Positions 1 through 7,968 of a stretch of DNA of 64,000 nt are shown here, one piece after another (the first letter of the stretch is position 1; every line of letters starts with the position of its first letter). The stretch comes from a bacterium (GTDB lineage Bacteria > 4484-113 > JAGGVC01): NCBI GenBank assembly GCA_039961635.1, contig JABRWB010000041.1, positions 65,448 to 129,447 of the forward strand, read 5' to 3'. The notes beneath the pieces were generated by a model. The model searched no databases. It was given only the letters and a program-made list of their open reading frames with translations, and was not told where the DNA came from. The translations under genes were made by a program, and so were the position numbers.

Positions 1-303
1 TTTGAACGTGATCAATTTGCCGCCATCTGTAGCGACGGGAATGGACTCGGCCAGATCCGGTTTTAAATTTACGTTTTCATCGAATCTAACCAGTCGTCCG
101 AATATTTGTGAGCCGACCGCGAACGAGGTTACGTCCACCATGTGGGCTGGATCCAACGTGGGTACGTCGGTGTCCAACGGAAGCCTAAGTTCGGCTTCCA
201 TTTTATTGTTGCCGTTTAAGGAAGTCGCATTTTTTTTGTTGGGACAAGCCGCCAGCACCATAAGCAACAGCGCGGCCAACAAAGAGCAAGCTAGTTTGAG
301 CAT
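1..303 (-). CDS. Peptide-type ABC transporter substrate-binding lipoprotein, N-terminal part (cut by window edge)
   Basis: Only the first 101 codons lie in the window; the frame is still open at base 1. The ATG is the complement of 301-303. The product begins with a lipoprotein signal peptide ending in the lipobox LAAC, followed by a polar linker. The mature start (ELRLPLDTDVPTLDPAH, then SQIFGRLVRFDENVNLKPDLAES) matches the N-terminus of family 5 solute-binding proteins (OppA/DppA type), where the predicted role is capturing oligopeptides or similar solutes outside the inner membrane. It is divergent from clpP. The ligand cannot be told from this fragment. Confidence 0.8.
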   Translation of the reverse strand, partial: MLKLACSLLAALLLMVLAACPNKKNATSLNGNNKMEAELRLPLDTDVPTLDPAHMVDVTSFAVGSQIFGRLVRFDENVNLKPDLAESIPVATDGGKLITFK

Positions 304-396
304 AGTTTGAGCCGACAAAGCGGCGGCAAAATTATAACATCCGGATCCCGGCTTGTTTGCGTTGTGAAATCTCCTTGTTGCGTTGGCACATCTTCC

Positions 397-425
397 TTGA
401 CACTCATTCAAGCCGGCAATATACT
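397..425 (+). promoter_or_regulatory. Sigma70-type promoter of clpP
   Basis: TTGACA at 397-402 and TATACT at 420-425 are separated by exactly 17 bases, giving a predicted start of transcription near 432. The transcript would begin at or inside a GCCCC/GGGGC hairpin (432-449), followed directly by the AAGGAGG ribosome site of clpP. Confidence 0.75.
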
Positions 426-466
426 CCCCGCGCCCCAACCTTTCGGGGCAGTGCAAGGAGGATTGA

Positions 467-1069
467 ATGGCTCCCGCGCCTTTTGTGATTAAGCCCTTTT
501 CCGGTGAAAGCTTTCTTTACGATATATACGCGCGTCTTTTGGAAGAAAGGATCGTTTTCCTTTTTGGCCCGATTGACGACGAGCTTTCGGACAGCGTCGT
601 AGCACAGCTGCTGTACTTGGATGCACTCGGCGATAAAAAGGACGTTTATATGTACATAAACAGTCCAGGAGGTTCCATTACGTCAGGCATGGCCATACTC
701 GATACGATGCGCGCCATTTCCTGTGAAATAACGACGGTTTGCATAGGACAGGCGGCAAGCATGGGCGCAATCCTAATGCTTGGAGGGACAAAGGGCAAGC
801 GGATTTCGCTGCCAAACTCGCGGTTCCTGATTCATCAACCTCTAGGTGGGGCGATCGGCACGAGCACGGATATCGAGATTCAAACGGCGGAAATTGTCCG
901 GATGAAGGAGATTCTTAACCGAATGATTTCGGAAGAAACTGGACAACCTTACGATAAGGTGGTCAAGGACACCGATCGCGACAATTTTATGTCCGCTCAG
1001 GAAGCAAAGAAGTACGGGCTGATTGACAAAATCGTCCAACAGCTTCCTGGCAGGAACGGCAAGAAGTGA
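467..1069 (+). CDS. clpP: ATP-dependent Clp protease proteolytic subunit ClpP
   Basis: Serine protease subunit that forms the double-heptamer chamber used by ClpX/ClpA-type unfoldases in the cytoplasm. The 200-residue product has normal family length and all catalytic residues: Ser98 in GQAASMGA, His123 in SRFLIHQP and Asp172 in DTDRDNFMSA. The oxyanion glycines (SPGG, 66-69) are present. AAGGAGG ends six bases before the ATG. No clpX or tig lies beside it here; an SDR gene follows within 20 bases and may be co-transcribed. Identification is firm. Confidence 0.97.
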   Translation: MAPAPFVIKPFSGESFLYDIYARLLEERIVFLFGPIDDELSDSVVAQLLYLDALGDKKDVYMYINSPGGSITSGMAILDTMRAISCEITTVCIGQAASMGAILMLGGTKGKRISLPNSRFLIHQPLGGAIGTSTDIEIQTAEIVRMKEILNRMISEETGQPYDKVVKDTDRDNFMSAQEAKKYGLIDKIVQQLPGRNGKK

Positions 1070-1088
1070 CGGTGAAGGACTGAGCGCC

Positions 1089-1811
1089 ATGTCGGCCGTT
1101 GCGGTTGTTACGGGTTCAACCAGAAACATCGGCCTTGCAATCGCCAAACGGCTTGCAGCCGACGGCTTTCGGATGGTCATAAACGGAAGCCGCGACGAAT
1201 CTGCCGCGGCAGCAGCAAGGCGCGAAGTTGGTTCTCTGGCCAAAGAATACAAACTTATTATGGCTGACGTGACCACACCGCAAGGCGCGGAGGCGGTTGT
1301 TTCCGCGGCGGTGTCCGAATTCGGCAGGTTGGACCTTCTCGTGAACAACGTCGGGCCGTTTCTGATAAAGGGAGTGGCGGAAATGACACCTGACGAGTGG
1401 AAACTGATGATGGACGGGAACTTATCCAGCGCTTTTTTTTGTTGCCGGGCAGCAATTCCGGTAATGAGGATGCAAGGCGCAGGGCACATTATCAATATCG
1501 GCGCGCCGAAAGCCGGCCAGACAACCGGTGTGGGTGCTTACGGCATAGCCAAGACGGGCGTCTCAATGCTTGCAAGGTATATAGCCAAAACCGAAGGGGT
1601 ACACGGCATCCGGGCAAATTGCGTCAATCCCGGCTTTATCCGAACAGAAGATTACACTCCGGAAGTAATAGAAGAGATGGCGGCAAAGGTACCCCTTGGC
1701 AGGTTGGGCGAACCCGAAGACATTGCTTCCGCCGTTTCCTTTCTTGCAAGTCCGGAAGCAAGTTACATTTCCGGGGCGGTACTGGATGTTGGCGGCGGGC
1801 TTTGGGTTTAG
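1089..1811 (+). CDS. Short-chain dehydrogenase/reductase (FabG-like) lacking the catalytic serine
   Basis: A 240-residue classical SDR fold. It has the dinucleotide-binding glycine motif TGSTRNIG (8-15), NNVG in place of NNAG (86-89), Asn111, and the YxxxK pair Tyr151/Lys155. The C-terminal PGFIRT and the GGGLWV end are typical of FabG-like enzymes. The active-site serine normally found 12-13 residues before the tyrosine is not there: the segment reads NIGAPKAG, with alanine at position 139. The enzyme may therefore be a weak or altered oxidoreductase. I took the ATG at 1089, which begins the conserved fold; an upstream in-frame start would overlap clpP. No specific substrate can be given. 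Confidence 0.85.
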   Translation: MSAVAVVTGSTRNIGLAIAKRLAADGFRMVINGSRDESAAAAARREVGSLAKEYKLIMADVTTPQGAEAVVSAAVSEFGRLDLLVNNVGPFLIKGVAEMTPDEWKLMMDGNLSSAFFCCRAAIPVMRMQGAGHIINIGAPKAGQTTGVGAYGIAKTGVSMLARYIAKTEGVHGIRANCVNPGFIRTEDYTPEVIEEMAAKVPLGRLGEPEDIASAVSFLASPEASYISGAVLDVGGGLWV

Positions 1812-1885
1812 CACGAACCTCCCTAACAAAATGCTGCCGACACTTGCTGTTTATGCTAATATAGATTCGGTTCCGGAGGGGCGCC

Positions 1886-2338
1886 ATGGAATTCTCCTGC
1901 AAGCTAAATCATTGGCGTGCGTTTAAAATCTGGCTAGGAGCCGCGGCTCTGGCCGTAATCGGTATCGTTCTTGCGTTTGTCATTGATCCCGGCTGGATTC
2001 CTCTAATTATCGGCTTTGGATTCGGGTTGATTTTGGTCATTTGGAACATCGGCCCGCTGTTCTTCCAGCCTAGGCTCGAAATTCACGCTGACACTCTCAA
2101 GCGCAGGGATTTCAAGTACTGGGGCTACAGAGTGGACGAAGTCAGCGTACCGTTTTCCAAAATCGCTATGGTGAAGAAAGAAGAAGGAATTTTCTTTGGA
2201 AGGATCACTGTCGAAACTTCCGGAGGCGAACGGGATTTGGAATACAAGGAGCTGCTTCGCGCCGACTGCCGCAAAGCGGCACAGATTCTGGAGACAAAAA
2301 GGGCTCAAAAGGAGGCCCAAGGACTAACCGGGCACTAG
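1886..2338 (+). CDS. Small membrane protein with PH-like cytoplasmic domain
   Basis: A 150-residue protein with two adjacent hydrophobic segments (about 14-34 and 38-58), then a soluble part of about 90 residues. The soluble part has alternating strands with the pattern seen in bacterial PH-like domains (LEIHADTLKRRDF, then VPFSKIAMVKKEEGIFFGRITVET). No catalytic motif is visible. The start is supported by GGAGGGG just upstream of the ATG. It stands alone between the SDR and a STAS-like gene. The family assignment is by pattern only. Confidence 0.6.
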   Translation: MEFSCKLNHWRAFKIWLGAAALAVIGIVLAFVIDPGWIPLIIGFGFGLILVIWNIGPLFFQPRLEIHADTLKRRDFKYWGYRVDEVSVPFSKIAMVKKEEGIFFGRITVETSGGERDLEYKELLRADCRKAAQILETKRAQKEAQGLTGH

Positions 2339-2400
2339 CAGCTGATTGAATCAAATGTTTTCCTTCAGCGGCTCGCCAATGCGCCGAAAACTAATATGAC

Positions 2401-2667
2401 ATGTCAATATTTCTTGGCGATTTGGCGCGTAGAAAGTGGGTCTCCAGGGCGGACAGGGATCTGTTGCTTGTGGACTGCACCCATATTGCCGATGAAAACT
2501 TTACGCTACTTCTGGACTTGGTGAAACTTTCGGGAAGCGCGTTTAGGCAGGGCTTGAAGGTCAGGCTTCTCAACCCGTCCGATTCCTTGATGCGAGTTTT
2601 GGACAGGCTCGGGCTGCTGCAGTTTTTCGAAATCGCGCGCGGCGACGAGTCCGCCAAGGCTGTTTAA
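2401..2667 (+). CDS. STAS-domain-like protein (anti-anti-sigma-like, truncated)
   Basis: An 88-residue protein matching the C-terminal two thirds of a STAS domain: LLLVDCTHIADENFTLLLDLVKLS aligns with the usual VDLSxVxFIDSSGLxALL strand-helix unit, and VRLLNPSDSLMRVLDRLGLLQFF with the LVxxxPxVxRVLxxTGL helix. The loop that normally carries the phosphorylated serine reads IADENFT, so classical SpoIIAA-type switching looks impossible. An in-frame stop lies just upstream, so it cannot extend. The stop overlaps by four bases the end of the convergent Fe-S oxidoreductase gene. No clear ribosome site. Confidence 0.5.
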   Translation: MSIFLGDLARRKWVSRADRDLLLVDCTHIADENFTLLLDLVKLSGSAFRQGLKVRLLNPSDSLMRVLDRLGLLQFFEIARGDESAKAV

Positions 2668-4685
2668 CTTGCTTCGGCCGCACCAGGCTCTATCGAATCC
2701 GCAAGTACTTCCGCGATATCCAGAATCCTCAAATGGTCCTGCTTGCCCGTTTCTTTGATAGCGTCGCCCAGCATCGTCAGGCAGTATGGGCACGCGGTCG
2801 CCACGCCGTCCGGACTATTTTTGGCAAGTTGCTCAATCCGCGCGTGATTGATCCTGGAGCCGTGCTTTTCTTCCATAAACATTCGCGCGCCACCTGCGCC
2901 GCAGCACATTCCTTTATCGTGGTGCCTCTCTGCTTCTACAACGGTAATGCCCGGCACGCCGGCCAAAACTGCCCGCGGCGCGTTGTACACCCCGTTATAC
3001 CTGCCAAGATAGCAGCTGTCGTGATATGCGAGCTTAAAATGTCCGTTGCCTTTTGCAGGTTTGAGCTTTCTTTCTACAATAAGCTTGCTTAGCACCGTGC
3101 TGTGATGTTTTACATCAAGCTTCAAGCCGAATTCAGGATATTCGTTCTTGAAAATGTTGAAACAATGCGGGCATGGCGTAATTATCTGCTTCAGGTTCTT
3201 GTATTGCCCGATGGTTTCCACAACCTGTTCCGCCATAGTTTGAAACAGGTACTCGTTACCGGCGCGCCTGGCGGAATCCCCGTTGCAGGTTTCTTCTTCG
3301 CCGAGATATCCGAAGTCTATTCCAGCGGACTTAAGGCATTTCACCAGCGCGCGCGCGATTTTCTGGTTTCTGGCGTCGAAACTTGCGCTGCATCCGATCC
3401 AAAGAAGTACTTGTTTATCGGGATTGTCTGCCATGATGGGCACATCCAATCCTTCCATCCATTTCGTGCGGTTCGACTGGCCGATTCCCCACGGATTGCC
3501 CTGGGTTTCTATGTTCTTGAAAAAAGTGCCAAGTTCGTCGGGAAACTCCGCCTTGTCCATCACAAGATGCTTGCGCATGTCCATTATCGGGCCGAGATGC
3601 TCGATAAACAGCGGGCAGAACTCTTCGCAAGCCCGGCAGGTCGTGCAATCCCAAATTCTTTGATGGCTTATCATGCCGCCAAGCAGCTTCGGAATCCCGT
3701 TTTCGCCTTCCACTCCGCCGGAAAGCAACTTTCGCTGGTTCTCGAACAGATATTCCCTGATATCAACTTCGATCAATTTTGGATTAAGTTCCTTGCCGGT
3801 GAAGAACGTCGGGCAGTTGTCCTGGCAACGACCGCATTCGGTACAGGAATAGCTGTCCAAAATATACTTCCATCCGAAGTCGTAAACGTTTTCCGCTCCG
3901 AATTTTTCTGCTTCGGCAGCCGATTCCAAATCCACCTTTTTAAGTGCAGGAGCATCGAGCCGGCGGAACAATACGCTGAACAAGCTCGTTACCACGTGGA
4001 AGTGCTTGCTTTGAGGCAGCAGGTTTAAAAAATAAAGCAGGGCCAAAAGGTGAACCCACCATGCGGTAACGCCCGCAACTGCGGAAGCTCCAACCGGCCA
4101 CGACAGCATCCAGGAGCCGAAAACTTGCTCTATAAAACTCGCGGAATGAGGATTGACCGCCGCGGCTTCGGCCCCATTTATTAAAAAGTCGGTCACCATC
4201 AGCGCCGCTATTAGAAACAGAATCACGTGCGCCTCGAAGCTGTAGGTCAGCCTCTTCGGTCGCGTAACCAACCTTCTAAGTCCCGCAAGCGCGACAGCAA
4301 TTAAAACTACAACCTCGAAAACGTCCCTGAAAACAACGTAAGCGATCCCGAGCGCTTGATCTTTGCCCAGAAGCGGCAGGTGCGCACTTGGGACGAAACC
4401 CGACATAATGAACTGTATAGTGTTAATCGACAGCACCCAGAATCCCCAGAAAATCGCTGCGTGCATTAAGCCGGCCCATCGGTAGCCTTTGAAAAGTGAA
4501 TTTTGTCCCAAGTAAAAGGCCAAAACTCCCCAGATTCGCGCAAGAGGTTTGTCGAACCTGTTCTGTTTCGATGCCTTAAACAGGTGACGTGCCCTGAACC
4601 AAATCTGACAAAAGAACCATGCCAGGCCGGCGACGAGGACAATCGCATAAAGCGCTTTAGGGATAAGGCCGAACGTAGGATGCAT
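2664..4685 (-). CDS. Membrane-bound haem/Fe-S oxidoreductase, ETF:quinone oxidoreductase type
   Basis: A 673-residue protein. The N-terminal NarI-like membrane part has about six helices (roughly 8-30, 72-95, 112-136, 150-168, 188-222), with histidines 75, 153, 212 and 228/230 as possible b-haem ligands. It is followed by two [4Fe-4S] motifs, CTECGRCQDNCP (281-292) and CTTCRACEEFCP (347-358), and two CCG domains (CPHCFNIF; HDSCYLGRYNGVYNAPR with MCCGAGGARMFMEE) as in HdrB/HdrD. This is the architecture of the membrane Fe-S proteins (DUF224 type) proposed to pass electrons from ETF to menaquinone in syntrophic bacteria such as Syntrophomonas. The divergent etfB-etfA pair supports that role. 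CGGAGCGG precedes the ATG. Confidence 0.88.
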   Translation of the reverse strand: MHPTFGLIPKALYAIVLVAGLAWFFCQIWFRARHLFKASKQNRFDKPLARIWGVLAFYLGQNSLFKGYRWAGLMHAAIFWGFWVLSINTIQFIMSGFVPSAHLPLLGKDQALGIAYVVFRDVFEVVVLIAVALAGLRRLVTRPKRLTYSFEAHVILFLIAALMVTDFLINGAEAAAVNPHSASFIEQVFGSWMLSWPVGASAVAGVTAWWVHLLALLYFLNLLPQSKHFHVVTSLFSVLFRRLDAPALKKVDLESAAEAEKFGAENVYDFGWKYILDSYSCTECGRCQDNCPTFFTGKELNPKLIEVDIREYLFENQRKLLSGGVEGENGIPKLLGGMISHQRIWDCTTCRACEEFCPLFIEHLGPIMDMRKHLVMDKAEFPDELGTFFKNIETQGNPWGIGQSNRTKWMEGLDVPIMADNPDKQVLLWIGCSASFDARNQKIARALVKCLKSAGIDFGYLGEEETCNGDSARRAGNEYLFQTMAEQVVETIGQYKNLKQIITPCPHCFNIFKNEYPEFGLKLDVKHHSTVLSKLIVERKLKPAKGNGHFKLAYHDSCYLGRYNGVYNAPRAVLAGVPGITVVEAERHHDKGMCCGAGGARMFMEEKHGSRINHARIEQLAKNSPDGVATACPYCLTMLGDAIKETGKQDHLRILDIAEVLADSIEPGAAEAS

Positions 4686-4716
4686 TGCCGCTCCGAAATC
4701 GGGACTAAGTCAAGCC

Positions 4717-4722
4717 AGTATA
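4717..4722 (-). promoter_or_regulatory. Extended -10 element for the Fe-S oxidoreductase gene
   Basis: On the minus strand TATACT is preceded by TGG, an extended -10 pattern (TGn). No good -35 is seen 17 bases upstream. It would give a leader of about 25 bases before the ATG at 4685. Confidence 0.45.
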
Positions 4723-4782
4723 CCATCCAAAATTGTAACTTAGTTCACTAGCTCGCTACGTTGGACTCGCACTTTAACTTCC

Positions 4783-4812
4783 TTGACGTTCCGTAAGCAG
4801 CTTTGATATAAA
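4783..4812 (+). promoter_or_regulatory. Promoter of etfB-etfA
   Basis: TTGACG (4783-4788) and TATAAA (4807-4812) are spaced by 18 bases, giving a leader of about 60 bases before etfB. It lies in the same 197-base divergent region as the Fe-S oxidoreductase promoter, so the ETF and its acceptor could be co-regulated. Confidence 0.55.
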
Positions 4813-4881
4813 CTCCCGGCCAATCGGCCGAGAATCCGCAGATTTTGCGGCGGGAAACGATTTGCTTCCCTGGAGTTGCCA

Positions 4882-5664
4882 ATGAAGATCGCAGTTTTAG
4901 TCAAAGAAGTGCCCAATACCGAAGCAAGACCCCGGGTAGAAGGCGGTCGTGTATCCCGCGAGGGCATCGCATACATAGTCAATCCGTATGACGAGTATGC
5001 AGTCGAAGAAGCCATCCGGAAGGCCGAAGCGATTCCGGGAACGGAAACACTATTCGTAACCGTCGGCGGCGCAGGGGAACGAAAGAATTTGCTCAACCTA
5101 CTTGCCATGGGCATTGACCGGGCAATCCTTGTGAATTTGCCTCATATGGAAGGCGCAAATCCCCGTGGAACCGCCAAAATTCTGGCCAGGATTTTGGAGG
5201 GCGAAAAACCTGATTTGATTCTCGCTGGGAAGCAGGGTGTCGATTACGATTATGGCCAAACTCCGATATTTGTCGCCCAGTACCTGGGTCTGCCGCACGT
5301 GAGTATGGTCACAAAGCTCGAAATTAATGATTCGTCTGCTTTATGCGAACGCCAAGTTGACGACGGCATTGAGGTTGTCGAAGTCGCCTTGCCTGCCGTG
5401 CTTACGATCGAAAAAGGCATCAATGAACCCAGGTATCCCAGCCTGAAAGGGATAATGGGCGCGAAAAAGAAGCCATTCGATGAAAAAACGCTCAACGATT
5501 TGGATTTGGAGGCCGAGGTTGCGGATCCGAACGAATCGCAAATCGAATTCGTGGGCGCCGCATTGCCTCCAACCAGGCAGGCCGGCAGAATATTAAAAGG
5601 CGAGCCCTCGGAAGTTGTGAAAGAACTTGTCCAGGCACTCAGAAACGAGGCCAAAGTCATTTGA
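4882..5664 (+). CDS. etfB: Electron transfer flavoprotein beta subunit
   Basis: A 260-residue ETF beta subunit. It opens with KIAVLVKEVPNTE and carries the nucleotide-binding region typical of the family (NPYDEYAVEEAIR, LLAMGIDRAILV, AGKQGVDYDYGQTP), ending with RILKGEPSEVVKEL. The subunit binds AMP or FAD depending on subgroup and takes electrons from acyl-CoA dehydrogenase-type flavoproteins. TGGAG lies seven bases before the ATG chosen; a TTG two codons upstream is less likely. etfA follows 36 bases later. With the divergent membrane Fe-S protein this suggests electron delivery to menaquinone rather than to a soluble ETF-QO. Confidence 0.95.
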   Translation: MKIAVLVKEVPNTEARPRVEGGRVSREGIAYIVNPYDEYAVEEAIRKAEAIPGTETLFVTVGGAGERKNLLNLLAMGIDRAILVNLPHMEGANPRGTAKILARILEGEKPDLILAGKQGVDYDYGQTPIFVAQYLGLPHVSMVTKLEINDSSALCERQVDDGIEVVEVALPAVLTIEKGINEPRYPSLKGIMGAKKKPFDEKTLNDLDLEAEVADPNESQIEFVGAALPPTRQAGRILKGEPSEVVKELVQALRNEAKVI

Positions 5665-5700
5665 AGATCGACCGCTTTTAAGCGGATTTCGGAGAATACC

Positions 5701-6675
5701 ATGCCCAAGTCCTTAGTTGTTCCGGAAATAACTGCCGAAGGAAAAATACGCAAGGTTGGATTCGAGCTTGTCAGCGCCGCTAAGTCCCTTGACGGCAACA
5801 TCACGGCTTTTATGGCAGGGCAGGGCGCCCATGAACTGGCGGGTATCATTGGGGATGCCGGAGTTGAAAAGGTTTATTCTCTTGAGGATGCGCCGAGAAC
5901 CGGAATAACGTCCGCCAAAATTGCCTCCGCGCTTGCTTCGGTGGTCAATACCGAAAAGCCAGAAGTGGTTCTCTTCGGCTTCACTACTTTCGGCCGCGAT
6001 ATTTCCGCCAGATTGGCGGCGATGTTCGACTGCGGATTAATTGATGACGCCACGGGGCTCGAACTTGGGGATGACGGGCGTATCGTTGCCACTAAGCCGC
6101 TTTACGCCGGGAAAATCGTCTCGAAATGCAGGCTTCGCGGAACCGGAATGCAAGTTTTTTCCGTGCGGCCAAACACTTTTCCCGCGGCGGAATTGATTGG
6201 CGGCAAGGCGGTAGTAATTCCTCTTGAACCAGTCACAGATCATGCTAAGGATCCGGTGTTCAAATCTTTCAGGCCGAAAGAAGCTGGTGAAGTTGACTTA
6301 AAAGAAGCACAGGTGATAATCAGCGGCGGCCGGGCAGTTAAAGGACCGGAAGGTTTTGAGCCCATCAAGAGAATTGCCCGCCGTTTCGGTTGGGCGATGG
6401 GCGCGAGCCGGGCTACGGTTGATGCGGGCTGGATTCCTCATAGTTACCAAGTTGGCCAAACGGGTAAAACTGTAAATCCGAAGCTGTATATAGCTTGCGG
6501 AATATCTGGCGCTATCCAGCATTTGGCGGGTATGCAAACGTCTAAAGTCATAGTCGCCATAAATACCGACCCGGAAGCGCCGATTTTCAAAATTGCTGAC
6601 TACGGAATAGTTGGCGACATTTTCACTATTCTTCCTTTACTGGAGGACGAGTTGGCCAAGGTGATTGAGGCTTGA
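5701..6675 (+). CDS. etfA: Electron transfer flavoprotein alpha subunit
   Basis: A 324-residue ETF alpha subunit. The N-terminal half pairs with EtfB. The C-terminal FAD-binding domain carries the family signature from about 233 to 278: GASRATVDAGW, then QVGQTGKTVNPKLYIACGISGAIQHLAGM. GGAGAATACC precedes the ATG. No extra ferredoxin-like Fe-S domain is fused at the N-terminus. The gene forms an operon with etfB. Whether the pair is bifurcating cannot be read directly; the neighbouring quinone-reductase-like protein favours simple electron transfer to the membrane. Confidence 0.95.
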   Translation: MPKSLVVPEITAEGKIRKVGFELVSAAKSLDGNITAFMAGQGAHELAGIIGDAGVEKVYSLEDAPRTGITSAKIASALASVVNTEKPEVVLFGFTTFGRDISARLAAMFDCGLIDDATGLELGDDGRIVATKPLYAGKIVSKCRLRGTGMQVFSVRPNTFPAAELIGGKAVVIPLEPVTDHAKDPVFKSFRPKEAGEVDLKEAQVIISGGRAVKGPEGFEPIKRIARRFGWAMGASRATVDAGWIPHSYQVGQTGKTVNPKLYIACGISGAIQHLAGMQTSKVIVAINTDPEAPIFKIADYGIVGDIFTILPLLEDELAKVIEA

Positions 6676-6709
6676 CCGCTTCGCGGGCGCGACACGGCTG
6701 ATGTAGGCC

Positions 6710-7615
6710 TCATTTTCTCGGGCTGACCTTTTCGCAGCGCGCGGATCTTCTTTTGCGGGATTTGATCAGGTTTTCCCTGTGCCAATGATCCAGCAATGCA
6801 TTGACTCTGCAAAGGGCCGTTTTGGCACGTTCCAGATCCTCTATGAAACGATCGGCAAGGTTCAACGAATCAAACAGCTGAATTATTTCTGCGCCATATC
6901 CCAACGCGCGCCCGACGCCTTCGGGATTGAAAATCTCCGCTTGAGCGACGTTTATTCTATCCTGAATGTGCTCGCGTAACGAGGAGGCATGTTTGGTTAA
7001 ATTCATCAGTCCGGCGCAGAGGTCGAGTGCGCTTTCAAGAGTATTCCGGACGAGGAGGGGAGTGATAACTTCCTCGCCTACTATTTTTTCGTGCAACTTC
7101 ACAAAGTATTGGATTTCCACCTTGTTTTCCGCAAGTTCGATCACTTTGTGAATCGCGGCCGAAATCAGTGCGGAATCCTTAAGCCGGATCGCGTTCACGA
7201 GAAGCAGGTGTTGCGGCGCTATATACTTGCCCAACGTAGCAATTATGTTTCCATATTCTTCGTCGTCACCATTTAAGGCCACCGAAATAAGCTTTGAAAT
7301 TGCATACAGCGGAATGAACAGCGCATTTTCTCTTCGTTTGTCGCCTTCGGATTCACTTTGAATTTGAAGGCTGACATCGTTTCTAAGCGCCGCGGCCCCA
7401 TAAAGCACAATCCTGGAGATTATGTCCGACCGGATATCTTTGGGTGCAAGCAAGTCGTCCAAAAACAGCGATGCCTGCTGGGGGTCCTCGTCAACTTCGT
7501 CAAATTGACAGAAGTATTGCGCGACTGCCGTTATCAAATCGTCGAGTTCGTTTTTAGACAGGACAGGGACTCCCGTGGAGCCAGCTTCTGCGCCCGATTG
7601 ACTGCCTTTGCTCAA
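6710..7615 (-). CDS. Uncharacterised helical protein
   Basis: I do not recognise this 301-residue protein. It appears almost entirely alpha-helical, acidic in the first half and strongly basic at the C-terminus (IKSRKRRSARCEK). There is no signal peptide, membrane segment or catalytic motif I can identify. Repeated Leu/Ile-rich helices (ISKLISVALNGDDEEYGNIIATLGKYI and following) suggest a helical-repeat or scaffold-like fold. The start is TTG, supported by GAGGTG five bases upstream and by the lack of any early ATG. It is convergent with etfA. A CheR-like gene lies upstream on the same strand, across a 350-base gap. Confidence 0.6.
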   Translation of the reverse strand: MSKGSQSGAEAGSTGVPVLSKNELDDLITAVAQYFCQFDEVDEDPQQASLFLDDLLAPKDIRSDIISRIVLYGAAALRNDVSLQIQSESEGDKRRENALFIPLYAISKLISVALNGDDEEYGNIIATLGKYIAPQHLLLVNAIRLKDSALISAAIHKVIELAENKVEIQYFVKLHEKIVGEEVITPLLVRNTLESALDLCAGLMNLTKHASSLREHIQDRINVAQAEIFNPEGVGRALGYGAEIIQLFDSLNLADRFIEDLERAKTALCRVNALLDHWHRENLIKSRKRRSARCEKVSPRK

Positions 7616-7968
7616 AAATCACCTCAATGACAGGCATTGAAACTTTACCATTTCATCATACGCATTGTCTACTCTTCATACGTGTAGTATATATTCAATA
7701 AAAAAGGCTTTTTAAGGCGGTTTCAGCAATGGATCCTTGCTTAAGGCATGATTTTGACCAAACAAAAAGAAACAAGTCAAGCAAGTCAAGGATGCAGCGA
7801 TTTTGACGGATGAATAGTGAATAATATGAAGACTGTCTTTAACAGAAGCAGTCACAGAAATAACCCAAAAGAAGGGCGGCCGGCGATCCCCAATGCTCCC
7901 GAAAGGGAAGGCCGCGCCCAAATTCAGTCTGTATAGCCGGTCCTTTTTTGCTAACGATTGCTCCTTTG
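7616..7968. other. Non-coding gap of 353 bases
   Basis: This AT-richer stretch lies between two minus-strand genes. I see no convincing gene. It holds a short direct repeat (CAAGTCAAG at about 7775-7790, partly duplicated) and AT-rich boxes around 7688-7712 on the side of the downstream gene, which may be its promoter, but no confident -35/-10 pair. Confidence 0.4.

Noticed and set aside
3102-4028. 308-codon plus-strand open frame
   Set aside because: It is antisense to the membrane Fe-S oxidoreductase, whose motifs are unmistakable, and has no protein-like features or ribosome site.
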